Positions 27,552 through 37,735 of a stretch of DNA of 64,000 nucleotides are shown piece by piece. Within the stretch, counting starts at the first letter, position 1; each line of letters begins with the position of its first letter. Both the position numbers and the translations under genes were made by a program. The notes beneath the pieces are model-generated. The model was not told the DNA's origin. It was given only the letters and a program-made list of their open reading frames with translations, and ran no database searches. This DNA comes from Dysgonomonadaceae bacterium zrk40 (GTDB lineage: Bacteria; Bacteroidota; Bacteroidia; Bacteroidales; Dysgonomonadaceae): contig CP070276.1 of the NCBI GenBank assembly GCA_016916535.1, positions 1,116,001-1,180,000 of the forward strand, written 5' to 3'.

Positions 27552-29747
27552 ATGTCAACATTACGATTTAAAGCAGTAGAGGAAGCCTCAAAAAGAGCAC
27601 CCGTGGAAGTAGCCTCTCCCGGACAGTTACCATCGGAGTATTATGGCAAGTATGTCTTCAACCGGACACAGATGTCGAAGTATCTCTCAAAGGAGACGAT
27701 GAAGATCGTGCTGGAAGCCATTGACCAGGGTACCACCCTGCACCGTGAAATAGCCGATCATGTGGCGGCCGGGATGAAGATGTGGGCCATCGAGATGGGT
27801 GCAACCCACTATACCCACTGGTTTCAGCCCCTCACCGAAGGGACTGCCGAGAAGCATGACTCCTTTATCGATTACGTGAACGGACCGGACGGGGGGATCA
27901 TCGAGCGTTTCGCCGGCAAGCTACTGGCACAGCAGGAACCGGATGCTTCCAGCTTTCCCAGCGGCGGCATCCGCAATACCTTCGAAGCGAGGGGATACAC
28001 CGCATGGGACCCCTCTTCCCCCGCTTTCATCATTGATGACACCCTCTGCATCCCCACGGTTTTCATCTCCTACACCGGGGAGGCTCTCGACTACAAGACA
28101 CCGCTCTTGAAAGCCCTCTCGGCAGTAGACAAGGCTGCCACGTCAGTCTGCCAGCTCTTCCACCCCGAGGTGAAGAAGGTATACTCCTACCTCGGCTGGG
28201 AACAGGAATATTTCCTGGTGGACCAGGCACTCTACAATGCCCGTCCCGACCTGAGCCTCACCGAGCGAACGCTGATGGGACACGAGAGTGCCAAGAACCA
28301 GCAGCTGGAGGACCACTACTTCGGTGCTGTTCCACCCCGTGTGGCTGCCTTCATGAAAGAGGTAGAACATGAGGCCTACAAGTATGGCATCCCCCTCAAG
28401 ACCCGTCACAACGAAGTGGCTCCCAACCAGTTCGAGCTGGCACCCATCTTCGGGGAGACCAACCTTGCTGTGGATCAGAACCTTTTGGTGATGTCGCTGA
28501 TGCACCGCATCGCTGCCAAGCACCATTTCAAGCTGCTGCTGCATGAGAAGCCCTTTGCAGGTGTGAACGGATCGGGCAAGCACAACAACTGGTCGCTCGG
28601 CACCGACACCGGCATCGGTCTCTTCACTCCCGGCAAGAGCGCCAACGAGAACCTGCTCTTTGTCACCTTCCTGGTGAACACGCTGATGGCGGTCTACAAA
28701 CACAACGCACTGCTGAAGGCATCCATCATGTCGGCCAACAATGCCCACCGGCTGGGTGCAAACGAAGCTCCCCCGGCCATCATCTCCGTCTTCCTCGGCA
28801 AACAGATCTCAGCCGTGCTGGACAAGATAGAAGAGAGCTCAGAAGATGATGACATCACCGTAGATGAACTGAAAAAGATGAAACTGGGCATCGCCCACAT
28901 CCCTGAGGTATTGATCGACAACACCGACCGCAACCGCACCTCTCCCTTTGCCTTTACCGGCAACCGTTTCGAGTTCAGGGCGGTGGGATCGTCGGCCAAC
29001 TGCTCCTCCGCCATGTTCGCCCTCAATGTGACGGTAGCCGCACAGCTCACCGATTTCAGGGAGGAGGTGGAGCAGAAGATGAAAAAGGGAATGAAGAAGG
29101 AACAGGCCATCTTCGACACCCTGCGACTCTACATCAAGGAATCCAAGCCAATCCGCTTTGAGGGAAACGGCTACAGCGACGAGTGGAAAGAGGAGGCAGG
29201 TCGCAGGGGACTCGACTGCGAGACCAGCGTACCGGTGATCTACGATGCCTACACCTCCCCACAGTCGGTCGAGATGTTCAAACGAATCGGGGTGCTCAAT
29301 GAGAAGGAGCTGCATGCCCGCAACGAGGTAAAATGGGAGACCTACACCAAGAAGATCCAGATCGAAGCTCGTGTGCTGGGGGATCTCTGCATGAACCACA
29401 TCATTCCGGTGGCCACGGAGTACCAGTCGATGTTGCTTGACAACCTCTTCAAGATGCGGGCGGTGTTCGACAAGGAAAAAGCGGACTACCTTTCCAGGGA
29501 AGATGCGGCGTTGATCGAGGAGATAGCGGCCCATATCTCCGCCATCAAAACCAATGTAGATGACATGGTCGATGCCCGCAAGGCGGCCAATAAGCTGGAA
29601 GACGCCCGCGAGAAGGCTGTGGCCTACCACGACACCGTCTTCACATACTTCGACACCATCCGCTATCACGTGGACAAGCTGGAGCTGATTGTGGACAATC
29701 AGATGTGGACCCTGCCCAAATACAGGGAGCTGCTATTCATCAGCTGA
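27552..29747 (+). CDS. glnN: Type III glutamine synthetase
   Basis: Makes glutamine from glutamate, ammonium and ATP in the cytoplasm. 731 residues is the size of type III enzymes (type I is about 470). It contains KPFAGVNGSGKHNNWSLGTDTG, which holds glutamate- and metal-binding residues, and NRTSPFAFTGNRFEFRAVGSSANCS, both hallmarks of the GSIII group common in Bacteroidetes. The C-terminal helical extension (about 600-731) is complete. It stands next to the glutamate synthase genes and behind its own promoter with a repeat array. Confidence 0.96.
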   Translation: MSTLRFKAVEEASKRAPVEVASPGQLPSEYYGKYVFNRTQMSKYLSKETMKIVLEAIDQGTTLHREIADHVAAGMKMWAIEMGATHYTHWFQPLTEGTAEKHDSFIDYVNGPDGGIIERFAGKLLAQQEPDASSFPSGGIRNTFEARGYTAWDPSSPAFIIDDTLCIPTVFISYTGEALDYKTPLLKALSAVDKAATSVCQLFHPEVKKVYSYLGWEQEYFLVDQALYNARPDLSLTERTLMGHESAKNQQLEDHYFGAVPPRVAAFMKEVEHEAYKYGIPLKTRHNEVAPNQFELAPIFGETNLAVDQNLLVMSLMHRIAAKHHFKLLLHEKPFAGVNGSGKHNNWSLGTDTGIGLFTPGKSANENLLFVTFLVNTLMAVYKHNALLKASIMSANNAHRLGANEAPPAIISVFLGKQISAVLDKIEESSEDDDITVDELKKMKLGIAHIPEVLIDNTDRNRTSPFAFTGNRFEFRAVGSSANCSSAMFALNVTVAAQLTDFREEVEQKMKKGMKKEQAIFDTLRLYIKESKPIRFEGNGYSDEWKEEAGRRGLDCETSVPVIYDAYTSPQSVEMFKRIGVLNEKELHARNEVKWETYTKKIQIEARVLGDLCMNHIIPVATEYQSMLLDNLFKMRAVFDKEKADYLSREDAALIEEIAAHISAIKTNVDDMVDARKAANKLEDAREKAVAYHDTVFTYFDTIRYHVDKLELIVDNQMWTLPKYRELLFIS

Positions 29748-29772
29748 GAGAAATTCTCTATAAATCAGATAG

Positions 29773-29791
29773 CTGTTTAGAAACAGTTTTT
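29773..29791 (+). terminator. Short hairpin with T-run after glnN
   Basis: CTGTT-TAGA-AACAG followed by five T. The 5-6 bp stem is short, so termination is probably partial and some transcription may pass into gltB. Confidence 0.4.
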
Positions 29792-29850
29792 GGAATAGCG
29801 GGTAAGTGATTATCTGCTATTTTTTGGCGAAAATTTAAAAAAACAACGAG

Positions 29851-32800
29851 ATGAAACAACAAGAAAATATCTTCCGCCAGCTCAGGGAGACCCAGCAACA
29901 ATCGCTATACAGCTTTGACAACGAGCATGATGCCTGTGGTGTCGGGATTGTAATGACCCTCACGGGTGAAAAATCGCACGACATCGTGGAAAAAGGAATG
30001 CAGGTGCTTGAGAACATGGTGCACCGCGGTGCGGAGAGTGCCGACAAGGTGACCGGCGACGGTGCCGGTATCCTGGTGCAGATCCCGCATGAGTTCATCC
30101 TGCTACAAGGCATTGCCGTCCCGGAGGAGGGGCGATACGGCACAGGACTGCTTTTCCTTCCGAAGGATGAGAAGCAGAGAGCCCTCTGCCTGCAGGTGGT
30201 CAGAGAGGGGGTTGCCTCAGCAGGGCTCACCCTGATCGCCCTGCGCGACCTGCCGGTCAACAGCAGTTGCCTGGGTGAGATCGCCCTCTCCAACGAACCC
30301 CATATCGTACAGCTCTTCCTGACCGGCTCCGGAAGCCGTGAGGAATTGGAAAGAAAGCTTTACCTCACCAGAAAGAAGATTGAAAGAACCATGCTTCAAT
30401 CGGGATTGGGAGAGAATCGGGATTTTTACGTTGTGAGCCTCTCCACAAGACAGATGATATACAAGGGGATGCTCTCGTCACACCAATTGCGCAGCTACTT
30501 CCCCGATCTCTCCCATCCCCACTTTACAAGCCGGGTGGCCATGGTACACTCCCGCTTCAGCACCAACACCTTTCCCACATGGGACCTGGCGCAGCCCTTC
30601 CGCATGGTGGCGCACAACGGTGAGATCAACACCATCCGCGGTAACAGGCAGTGGATGCAGAGCCGCGAGAGTGTGCTCTCCTCACCACACTTCAAAGAGA
30701 TGGAGCAACTCTTCCCTGTGATACAACCGGGCATGAGTGACAGCGCCTCGTTCGACAATGCACTGGAGTTTATGGTGATGACCGGCAAGTCGCTGCCCCA
30801 CGCCATGGCAATGATGGTGCCTGAAAGCTTCAACGACAAGAACCCCATCTCTGACGGACTGAAAGCGTTTTATGAATACCACAGCATGCTGATGGAGCCC
30901 TGGGACGGTCCCGCCACCCTCCTCTTCAGCGACGGTCGCTATGCCGGCGGGATGCTCGACCGCAACGGCCTCCGACCGGCACGTTACACCATCACCCACG
31001 ACGGCATGTTGATTCTCGCCTCCGAGACGGGCACCTTGGAGACTGAGGGAGCTAACATCAAAGAAAGGGGTAGGCTTAAACCGGGTAAGATGATGATGGT
31101 GGACACCCATACCGGTCGCATTTACCGCGATCAGGAGTTGAAAGAGGAGCTGGCCTCCGCATACCCCTACAGGCAATGGCTCAACAGCCACTGCCTGCGA
31201 CTGGAAGAGATCGCCTCCGGCAGGAAGGTGAACAACGAGGTGGAGAACAGGGAGAAACTGCTCAAAGCGTTTGGCTACAGCACAGAAGATCTGGAGCTGC
31301 TGATCAAACCGATGGCCTTGGAAGGCAAGGAGCCGGTCTCTTCGATGGGGAACGATGTCACCCCCGCCGCTTATTCCGACAAACCACAACGACTTTTCAA
31401 CTACTTCAGGCAGCAGTTCGCGCAGGTCACCAATCCACCCATCGACCCCATCCGTGAAGAGCTGGTAATGTCACTCACCGGATACATCGGTGCCATTCAT
31501 CAGAACCTGTTGCAGGAGATTCCGGAGCTGTCACCCATCGTCAGGATCAAAAGTCCGATTCTCACCAACACCCAGATTGACATCCTCAACAATCTGCGCT
31601 ATAAGGGTTTCTCTGCCGCGGCAATCCCAATGCTGTTTGACCCGGAGAGTGGTGCCGCGGGATTGCAGCAGGCACTCGACACCCTCTGCCGCTCGGTGGA
31701 ACAGGCAGTGGATGAGGGGAAGCATTTCATCGTGCTGAGCGATCGCGGTGTGGATGCCACCCACGCTCCCATCCCCTCGTTGCTGGCCACTTCGGCGGTA
31801 CACCTCCACCTGGTGGAGCGTCGCAAGCGGATGCAGATCGACATTGTGGTGGAGAGCGCCGAGCCGCGGGAAGTGATGCACTTCGCCCTGCTCTTCGGCT
31901 TTGGGGCCAACGCGGTGAACCCCTACCTGGTCTTCGCCGAGCTCGCCCAACAGGTGAAGATAGGCTCACTGCAGCTCGATTTCGACACAGCCAAGAAAAA
32001 CTACATCCAGGCAATCAACAAAGGATTGCTGAAGGTGCTCTCCAAGATGGGCAACTCCACCCTCCGCAGCTATCGGGGTGCCCACATCTTCGAGGCACTG
32101 GGTATCTCCTCCTCCCTGCTCGACAGCTATTTCAGGGGCATCTCGTCCAAGATCGGTGGCATCGAACTGGTGGAGGTGGCACAGGAGGTGCTGCAACCCC
32201 ACTACGAAGCTTTCTTTAAGGAGGAAAACGAACCGTTCCACCTGGTCAACATGGGACAGTATGCCTATCGCATAGAGGGTGAGTACCATGCCTGGAATCC
32301 TGAAACAGTGGCCCGCCTTCAGATAGCCACCCGTACCGGCAACTATGAACTCTTTAAGGAGTACACGCGTCTGGTCAACGAGAAGGAGAAGCCGGCGTTC
32401 ATCCGTGACATGCTGGATTTCAGGAAAGATCCCGTGGAGCTCTCGGAGGTGGAGCCGGCGGAAAAGATCATGAAGCGGTTCTGCACCGGTGCCATGTCTT
32501 ACGGCTCCATCAGCCGAGAAGCACACGAGGCACTGGCCATCGCCATGAACATCATAGGGGGGCGCAGCAACACCGGTGAGGGGGGCGAGGATCCGGCCCG
32601 CTTTCTGCCACAGGAGGACGGGCTCTCCCGCAGAAGCGCCATCAAACAGATCGCCTCAGGACGCTTTGGCGTCACCACCGAGTACCTGGTCAATGCCGAC
32701 GAGCTGCAGATCAAGATTGCGCAGGGTGCCAAACCGGGTGAGGGGGGACAGCTGCCGGGCTACAAGGTGGATCAGATTATCGCAAGGACGCGTCACTCCA

Positions 32801-34386
32801 TCCCCGGCATTTCACTCATCTCTCCTCCGCCACACCACGACATCTACTCGATAGAGGATCTTGCGCAGCTGATCTTCGACCTGCGAAACGTAAACCCGCA
32901 GGCGGTCATCAGCGTGAAGCTGGTGTCGGAGAGTGGTGTAGGCACGATCGCTGCCGGTGTGGCAAAGGCTAAGGCAGACCTGATCGTGATCAGTGGTACC
33001 GAAGGAGGAACAGGTGCCAGCCCCTCCAGCTCCATCAAGCATGCCGGCCTCCCACTGGAGATAGGGCTGGCGGAGACACAGCAGACGCTGGTGATGAACA
33101 ACCTGCGCGGCATGGTGACCCTGCAGACCGACGGGCAGCTGAAGACAGGACGTGACATCGTGGTGGCCGCGATGCTGGGTGCAGAGGAATATGGCTTCGC
33201 CACCAGCGCCCTGATCGTGCTGGGTTGTGTGATGATGCGCAAGTGTCATCTCAACACCTGCCCGGTGGGGGTGGCCACACAAGATGCGGAGCTCCGCAAG
33301 CGGTTTGTGGGGAGATATGAGTACCTGGTAAACTACTTCCGCTTACTGGCGGAGGATGTGCGGGAACAGCTGGCGGCGATGGGCTTCCGTTCACTCGACG
33401 AGATCGCGGGAAGGTCTGATCTGCTGATACGGAAGCACTATCCCACTCATCCGAAGTCGGAGAAGATTGATCTCTCCCGGATCACCTTCTTCCCGGGAGA
33501 GGCATCTTACAATGCGATCCGCAAGGTGGGCGACCGTCACCAACTGCCCCTAGAGCTTCTCGACAGGAGGCTTATCAGCGAAGCACTTCCCGCCATCAAA
33601 ACAAGGCAACCGGTGGGAATCAAGTCGAAGATACACAATACCGACCGTACCACCGGCGCGATGCTCTCGGGTGAGATTGCACGCCTTTATGGTAACGAGG
33701 GATTGCCCGACCACACCCTCTCCGTATGGTTCGAAGGATCGGCAGGACAGAGCTTCGGCGCTTTCCTGGTGAGGGGGGTAACCTTCTATCTACATGGTGA
33801 TACCAACGACTACCTGGGAAAGGGGTTGTCGGGTGGTCAGATCGTGGTGACACCCCCTAGGGGGAGCACCCTCAAGGCGGAAGAGAACATCATATGTGGC
33901 AACACCACCCTTTACGGGGCCACCTCCGGCGAGGTCTACATTAACGGGGTGGCGGGTGAACGTTTTTGCGTTCGCAACTCGGGTGCACTGGCTGTGGTGG
34001 AGGGCGCCGGCGATCATTGCTGCGAATACATGACAGGTGGATGTGTGGTGGTGCTGGGCCGCGTGGGCCGTAACTTCGCCGCCGGCATGAGCGGCGGCGT
34101 AGCCTACGTGCTGGATGAGCAAGGCGACTTCGACTACCACTGTAACATGGAGATGGTGGAACTCACGCTGGTTGAGGAGCTCTCCGACATGCGAGAGCTG
34201 AAAGATCTGATCGCCAGACACCACCAATACACCCAAAGCGAGCAGGCGGGTCGCATCCTTGCAGAGTGGGATGGTTTCCTGGAGAAGTTCATCAAGGTGA
34301 CCCCCATCGAGTACAAGAAGGTTTTGCAGGAGCGGAAGATCGCGGAGCTGGAGAAGAAGATCGCCGTGGTGGAGAGAGATTATTAA
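29851..34386 (+). CDS. gltB: Glutamate synthase large subunit
   Basis: Transfers the amide nitrogen of glutamine to 2-oxoglutarate, giving two glutamates. 1511 residues, standard for the alpha subunit. The class II glutaminase starts at Cys29 (HDACGVG) after a 28-residue propeptide that must be removed. Then come the central domain, the FMN-binding synthase barrel (VISGTEGGTGASPSSSIKHAG) with the 3Fe-4S cysteines in CVMMRKCHLNTCPVGVA (about 1130-1146), and the C-terminal right-handed beta helix (GxxxGG repeats in about 1270-1480). Followed after 37 bases by gltD. Confidence 0.97.
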   Translation: MKQQENIFRQLRETQQQSLYSFDNEHDACGVGIVMTLTGEKSHDIVEKGMQVLENMVHRGAESADKVTGDGAGILVQIPHEFILLQGIAVPEEGRYGTGLLFLPKDEKQRALCLQVVREGVASAGLTLIALRDLPVNSSCLGEIALSNEPHIVQLFLTGSGSREELERKLYLTRKKIERTMLQSGLGENRDFYVVSLSTRQMIYKGMLSSHQLRSYFPDLSHPHFTSRVAMVHSRFSTNTFPTWDLAQPFRMVAHNGEINTIRGNRQWMQSRESVLSSPHFKEMEQLFPVIQPGMSDSASFDNALEFMVMTGKSLPHAMAMMVPESFNDKNPISDGLKAFYEYHSMLMEPWDGPATLLFSDGRYAGGMLDRNGLRPARYTITHDGMLILASETGTLETEGANIKERGRLKPGKMMMVDTHTGRIYRDQELKEELASAYPYRQWLNSHCLRLEEIASGRKVNNEVENREKLLKAFGYSTEDLELLIKPMALEGKEPVSSMGNDVTPAAYSDKPQRLFNYFRQQFAQVTNPPIDPIREELVMSLTGYIGAIHQNLLQEIPELSPIVRIKSPILTNTQIDILNNLRYKGFSAAAIPMLFDPESGAAGLQQALDTLCRSVEQAVDEGKHFIVLSDRGVDATHAPIPSLLATSAVHLHLVERRKRMQIDIVVESAEPREVMHFALLFGFGANAVNPYLVFAELAQQVKIGSLQLDFDTAKKNYIQAINKGLLKVLSKMGNSTLRSYRGAHIFEALGISSSLLDSYFRGISSKIGGIELVEVAQEVLQPHYEAFFKEENEPFHLVNMGQYAYRIEGEYHAWNPETVARLQIATRTGNYELFKEYTRLVNEKEKPAFIRDMLDFRKDPVELSEVEPAEKIMKRFCTGAMSYGSISREAHEALAIAMNIIGGRSNTGEGGEDPARFLPQEDGLSRRSAIKQIASGRFGVTTEYLVNADELQIKIAQGAKPGEGGQLPGYKVDQIIARTRHSIPGISLISPPPHHDIYSIEDLAQLIFDLRNVNPQAVISVKLVSESGVGTIAAGVAKAKADLIVISGTEGGTGASPSSSIKHAGLPLEIGLAETQQTLVMNNLRGMVTLQTDGQLKTGRDIVVAAMLGAEEYGFATSALIVLGCVMMRKCHLNTCPVGVATQDAELRKRFVGRYEYLVNYFRLLAEDVREQLAAMGFRSLDEIAGRSDLLIRKHYPTHPKSEKIDLSRITFFPGEASYNAIRKVGDRHQLPLELLDRRLISEALPAIKTRQPVGIKSKIHNTDRTTGAMLSGEIARLYGNEGLPDHTLSVWFEGSAGQSFGAFLVRGVTFYLHGDTNDYLGKGLSGGQIVVTPPRGSTLKAEENIICGNTTLYGATSGEVYINGVAGERFCVRNSGALAVVEGAGDHCCEYMTGGCVVVLGRVGRNFAAGMSGGVAYVLDEQGDFDYHCNMEMVELTLVEELSDMRELKDLIARHHQYTQSEQAGRILAEWDGFLEKFIKVTPIEYKKVLQERKIAELEKKIAVVERDY

Positions 34387-34423
34387 CAGACTCCTTGGTT
34401 GAGGAGCACAAAAAAAAGATTGT

Positions 34424-35857
34424 ATGGGTAATCCAAAAGCATTTATGACGACAGGCCGGAAAGTTGCCGGCTATCGTCCTGTAAGCGAACGAATATATGA
34501 CCAAGCGGAAGTAGAGCAGACCCTCAACAGGGAAGATCGCCGTGAACAAGCCTCACGTTGTATGGACTGCGGCATCCCCTTCTGCCACTGGGCCTGCCCC
34601 CTGGGCAACAAAATGCCGGAGTGGCAGGATCACATTTACAAGGGTGACTGGAAGCGAGGGGTGGAGGTGTTGCACGAGACCAACAACTTCCCCGAGTTCA
34701 CCGGCCGCGTCTGCCCCGCACCCTGTGAGAAATCCTGCGTACTGGCATTGCACGAGGCACCGGTCACCATCCGCGAGAACGAGGCCTCCGTAACCGAGGT
34801 GGCGTTCATGGAAGGGATGATCCAGGCGCGCCCTCCCAAACAGCGCACCGGCAAGAAGGTGGCGGTAATCGGCTCGGGACCGGCAGGATTGGCCGCAGCG
34901 CAGCAGCTGAACCGCAAGGGACACAGTGTTACCGTCTATGAACGGGACAAAAGTCCCGGGGGACTGCTTCGCTATGGCATCCCCAACTTCAAGCTGAGCA
35001 AGAAGGTGATCGACCGGCGGCTGGCATTGCTCCGCGAAGAGGGGATCGCCTTCATCACCGGTACCGAGATCGGAAGAGATATCACGGGAAAAGAGATTAT
35101 GGAGCAGTACGATGCGGTCTGCCTGGCGGTGGGAGCCGGCAAACCGAGGGATATCACTCCGGAGGGACGCAACCTGAAAGGGATTCACTTTGCAATGGAG
35201 TTCCTCTCGCAACAGATCCGTCACCTTCAGGGAGAGACAACAGCAGACGAGGAGCGGATCAGTGCGGCAGGGAAGCATGTGCTGGTGATCGGTGGCGGCG
35301 ACACCGGCTCCGACTGTGTGGGCACTGCCGTGCGGCAGGGCGCCCTGAGCGTTACCCAGATTGAGATCATGCCTCAGCCGCCGGTGGGACACAACCCAGT
35401 CACTCCCTGGCCCAACCCCTATCCTCAGGTGTTGAAAACATCCTCCTCACACGAGGAGGGATGCACGCGCCGCTGGCAAGTCAACACGCTGGCGTTCCGT
35501 GGTGAGGGGGGAAGCGTACGGGAAGCCGTTGTGGAGGAGATCCGCTGGGAAAAGGATGCCAACAACCGCTTTACCATGGTCTCCTCAGGCAACCCCGAAA
35601 CCATCCGGGCCGAACTGGTGCTCCTGGCACTTGGCTTCGTGCATCCGGTGCAGGAAGGGCTGCTTAACGAGCTGGGAGTGGCCTACGACGTGCGGGGCAA
35701 TGTATCGGTGGACAAAGGACATGCCAGCAGCGTGGCAAGGGTGTATGCCACAGGTGATGCGATGATGGGGGCCAGCCTGGTGGTGAAGGCAATCGCCTCG
35801 GGACGAAAAGTGGCCGAAGATATTCACCGGATGCTGCAAAAGAGCGAAGATATATAA
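34424..35857 (+). CDS. gltD: Glutamate synthase small subunit
   Basis: Feeds electrons from NADPH to the large subunit. 477 residues. Cysteine-rich N-terminal part for two 4Fe-4S clusters (CMDCGIPFCHWACPLGN near 46-62, and CPAPCEKSC near 97-105), an FAD-binding GSGPAGLAAA (about 149-158) and an NAD(P)H-binding GGGDTGSDCVG (about 289-299). The order is that of the NADPH-dependent GltD. It belongs with gltB and is followed by asnB. Confidence 0.96.
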   Translation: MGNPKAFMTTGRKVAGYRPVSERIYDQAEVEQTLNREDRREQASRCMDCGIPFCHWACPLGNKMPEWQDHIYKGDWKRGVEVLHETNNFPEFTGRVCPAPCEKSCVLALHEAPVTIRENEASVTEVAFMEGMIQARPPKQRTGKKVAVIGSGPAGLAAAQQLNRKGHSVTVYERDKSPGGLLRYGIPNFKLSKKVIDRRLALLREEGIAFITGTEIGRDITGKEIMEQYDAVCLAVGAGKPRDITPEGRNLKGIHFAMEFLSQQIRHLQGETTADEERISAAGKHVLVIGGGDTGSDCVGTAVRQGALSVTQIEIMPQPPVGHNPVTPWPNPYPQVLKTSSSHEEGCTRRWQVNTLAFRGEGGSVREAVVEEIRWEKDANNRFTMVSSGNPETIRAELVLLALGFVHPVQEGLLNELGVAYDVRGNVSVDKGHASSVARVYATGDAMMGASLVVKAIASGRKVAEDIHRMLQKSEDI

Positions 35858-35970
35858 GCGATAAACTGTTTCGGTTATTGATTCATGGGTTAAAAACATC
35901 AAACGATGAACTTAACTATGCACCAAAAGCCAATAAAGCTCACAAGTTACAAAACAACAAACTTACAACC

Positions 35971-37650
35971 ATGTGTGGAATTGTCTGTACATTCAATATA
36001 AAGAAAGAAGAAGAGCAACTGCGGCCACAGTTGCTGGAGATGTCAAAAAAGGTACGTCACAGGGGACCCGACTGGTCAGGTATTTTCAGCTGCAGCCGTG
36101 CCCTCCTGGCTCATGAGCGGCTGGCAATCGTTGATCCTGCGTCTGGAAAGCAACCGCTCGTAAGCAGTGACGGCAACCTGGTGCTGGCGGTGAACGGGGA
36201 GATCTACAACCACCGGGAGATCCGTAAAAGGTATGAGGGGAGCTATAACTTTCAGACGCAGTCGGATTGTGAGGTAATCCTCGCACTCTACCGTGAGATG
36301 GGGCCCAATTTTCTGGAAGAGCTGAACGGCATCTTCGCCTTTGCCCTTTACGACCGGGAGAAGGACACCTTTCTGATTGGCCGCGACCATATCGGCATCA
36401 TCCCTCTCTACCAGGGGTGGGACCGCGACGGGGCCTATTGGATTGCTTCGGAGCTGAAAGCACTGGAGGGCTATTGCAACCGAATCGAAGAGTTCCCGCC
36501 AGCCCATTACTATTACAGTGCCGAGGGTGAGATGAGACAATGGTACCAGCGTGACTGGAGCAACTACGACAAGGTGAAAGAAAACCACTCCGATGTGACA
36601 CAATTACGGGAGGCACTGGAAGCAGCCGTACAGCGGCAACTGATGAGTGACGTTCCCTATGGTGTGTTGCTCTCGGGGGGACTCGACTCCTCCATCATCT
36701 CTGCCGTGGCCAAGCGATACGCTGCCAAGCGGATCGAGAGCGACAACAGGGAAGAGGCTTGGTGGCCCCAGCTACACTCATTCGCCATCGGCTTGAAGGG
36801 ATCGCCCGACCTGGCAGCGGCCAGGAAGGTGGCGACCCATATCGGATCGGTGCACCACGAGCTGGAGTACACCCTCCGCGAAGGGCTTGATGCCATTCGC
36901 GATGTGATCTACCACATCGAAACCTACGACGTGACCACCGTGCGCGCCAGCACCCCCATGTACCTTATCGCCCGCTTCATCAAGTCGATGGGAGTGAAGA
37001 TGGTGCTCTCCGGAGAGGGTGCCGATGAGATCTTCGGTGGCTACCTCTACTTCCACAAGGCTCCCAACGCGGAGGAGTTTCACAAGGAGACGGTGCGCAA
37101 GCTGGGTAAGCTGCACCAGTACGACTGTCTTCGCGCCAACAAGTCGCTCGCAGCCTGGGGTGTGGAGGGTCGCGTCCCCTTTCTCGACAAGGAGTTTCTC
37201 GATGTGGCGATGCGCCTAAACCCAAAGGATAAGATGGCCGGCAACGGCAGAATCGAGAAGCACATCCTCCGGGAAGCGTTTGCCGACTATCTGCCAGAGG
37301 AGGTGGCCTGGCGACAGAAGGAGCAGTTCTCCGATGGTGTGGGTTACGGCTGGATAGACACCCTCAAGGAGATAGCCAACCGGGAGGTAAGCGACGAGCA
37401 GATGTCAAATGTTCATTTCCGCTTCCCCATCAATCCACCCATGAGCAAAGAGGAGTATCTCTATCGTTCCATCTTCTCCGATCTTTTCCCCTCCGACAGC
37501 GCCGCCAGCTGCGTACCGTCTGTGCCTTCAGTGGCTTGCAGCAGTCCCGTGGCACTGGAATGGGACGAGGCATTTCGTAAAAATGCAGACCCTTCCGGCA
37601 GGATGGTGTCATCAGTACACATAAATCCCTCAACAAATGTTGTTATTTGA
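35971..37650 (+). CDS. asnB: Asparagine synthase B (glutamine-hydrolysing)
   Basis: Makes asparagine from aspartate using glutamine as nitrogen donor. The start is ATG 35971, because class II amidotransferases need cysteine directly after the initiator methionine (MCGIV). The product has 559 residues, near E. coli AsnB (554). Glutaminase domain about 1-210 with RHRGPDWSG; synthetase domain after with the PP-loop LLSGGLDSSIISAVAKR and GEGADEIFGGYLYFHKAP. The last ~45 residues are variable. Completes the nitrogen-assimilation cluster. Confidence 0.96.
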   Translation: MCGIVCTFNIKKEEEQLRPQLLEMSKKVRHRGPDWSGIFSCSRALLAHERLAIVDPASGKQPLVSSDGNLVLAVNGEIYNHREIRKRYEGSYNFQTQSDCEVILALYREMGPNFLEELNGIFAFALYDREKDTFLIGRDHIGIIPLYQGWDRDGAYWIASELKALEGYCNRIEEFPPAHYYYSAEGEMRQWYQRDWSNYDKVKENHSDVTQLREALEAAVQRQLMSDVPYGVLLSGGLDSSIISAVAKRYAAKRIESDNREEAWWPQLHSFAIGLKGSPDLAAARKVATHIGSVHHELEYTLREGLDAIRDVIYHIETYDVTTVRASTPMYLIARFIKSMGVKMVLSGEGADEIFGGYLYFHKAPNAEEFHKETVRKLGKLHQYDCLRANKSLAAWGVEGRVPFLDKEFLDVAMRLNPKDKMAGNGRIEKHILREAFADYLPEEVAWRQKEQFSDGVGYGWIDTLKEIANREVSDEQMSNVHFRFPINPPMSKEEYLYRSIFSDLFPSDSAASCVPSVPSVACSSPVALEWDEAFRKNADPSGRMVSSVHINPSTNVVI

Positions 37651-37660
37651 TTTTTTTTTC

Positions 37661-37668
37661 TAACTTTG
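37661..37668 (+). promoter_or_regulatory. Promoter -7 element of the SSS symporter gene
   Basis: TAACTTTG fits TAnnTTTG, with a TTG about 18 bases upstream (37640-37642). It lies 10 bases after the asnB stop and about 68 before the symporter ATG. Confidence 0.5.
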
Positions 37669-37735
37669 GCCATTCAATAGCCATATTTTATAATAGAAAC
37701 ACAATAAATCGTAATACAATCAAATTTCAACTGCA

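Noticed and set aside
29838-29850. Separate strong promoter for gltB
   Set aside because: The nearest T-rich element does not keep the TAnnTTTG spacing, so it was not listed.
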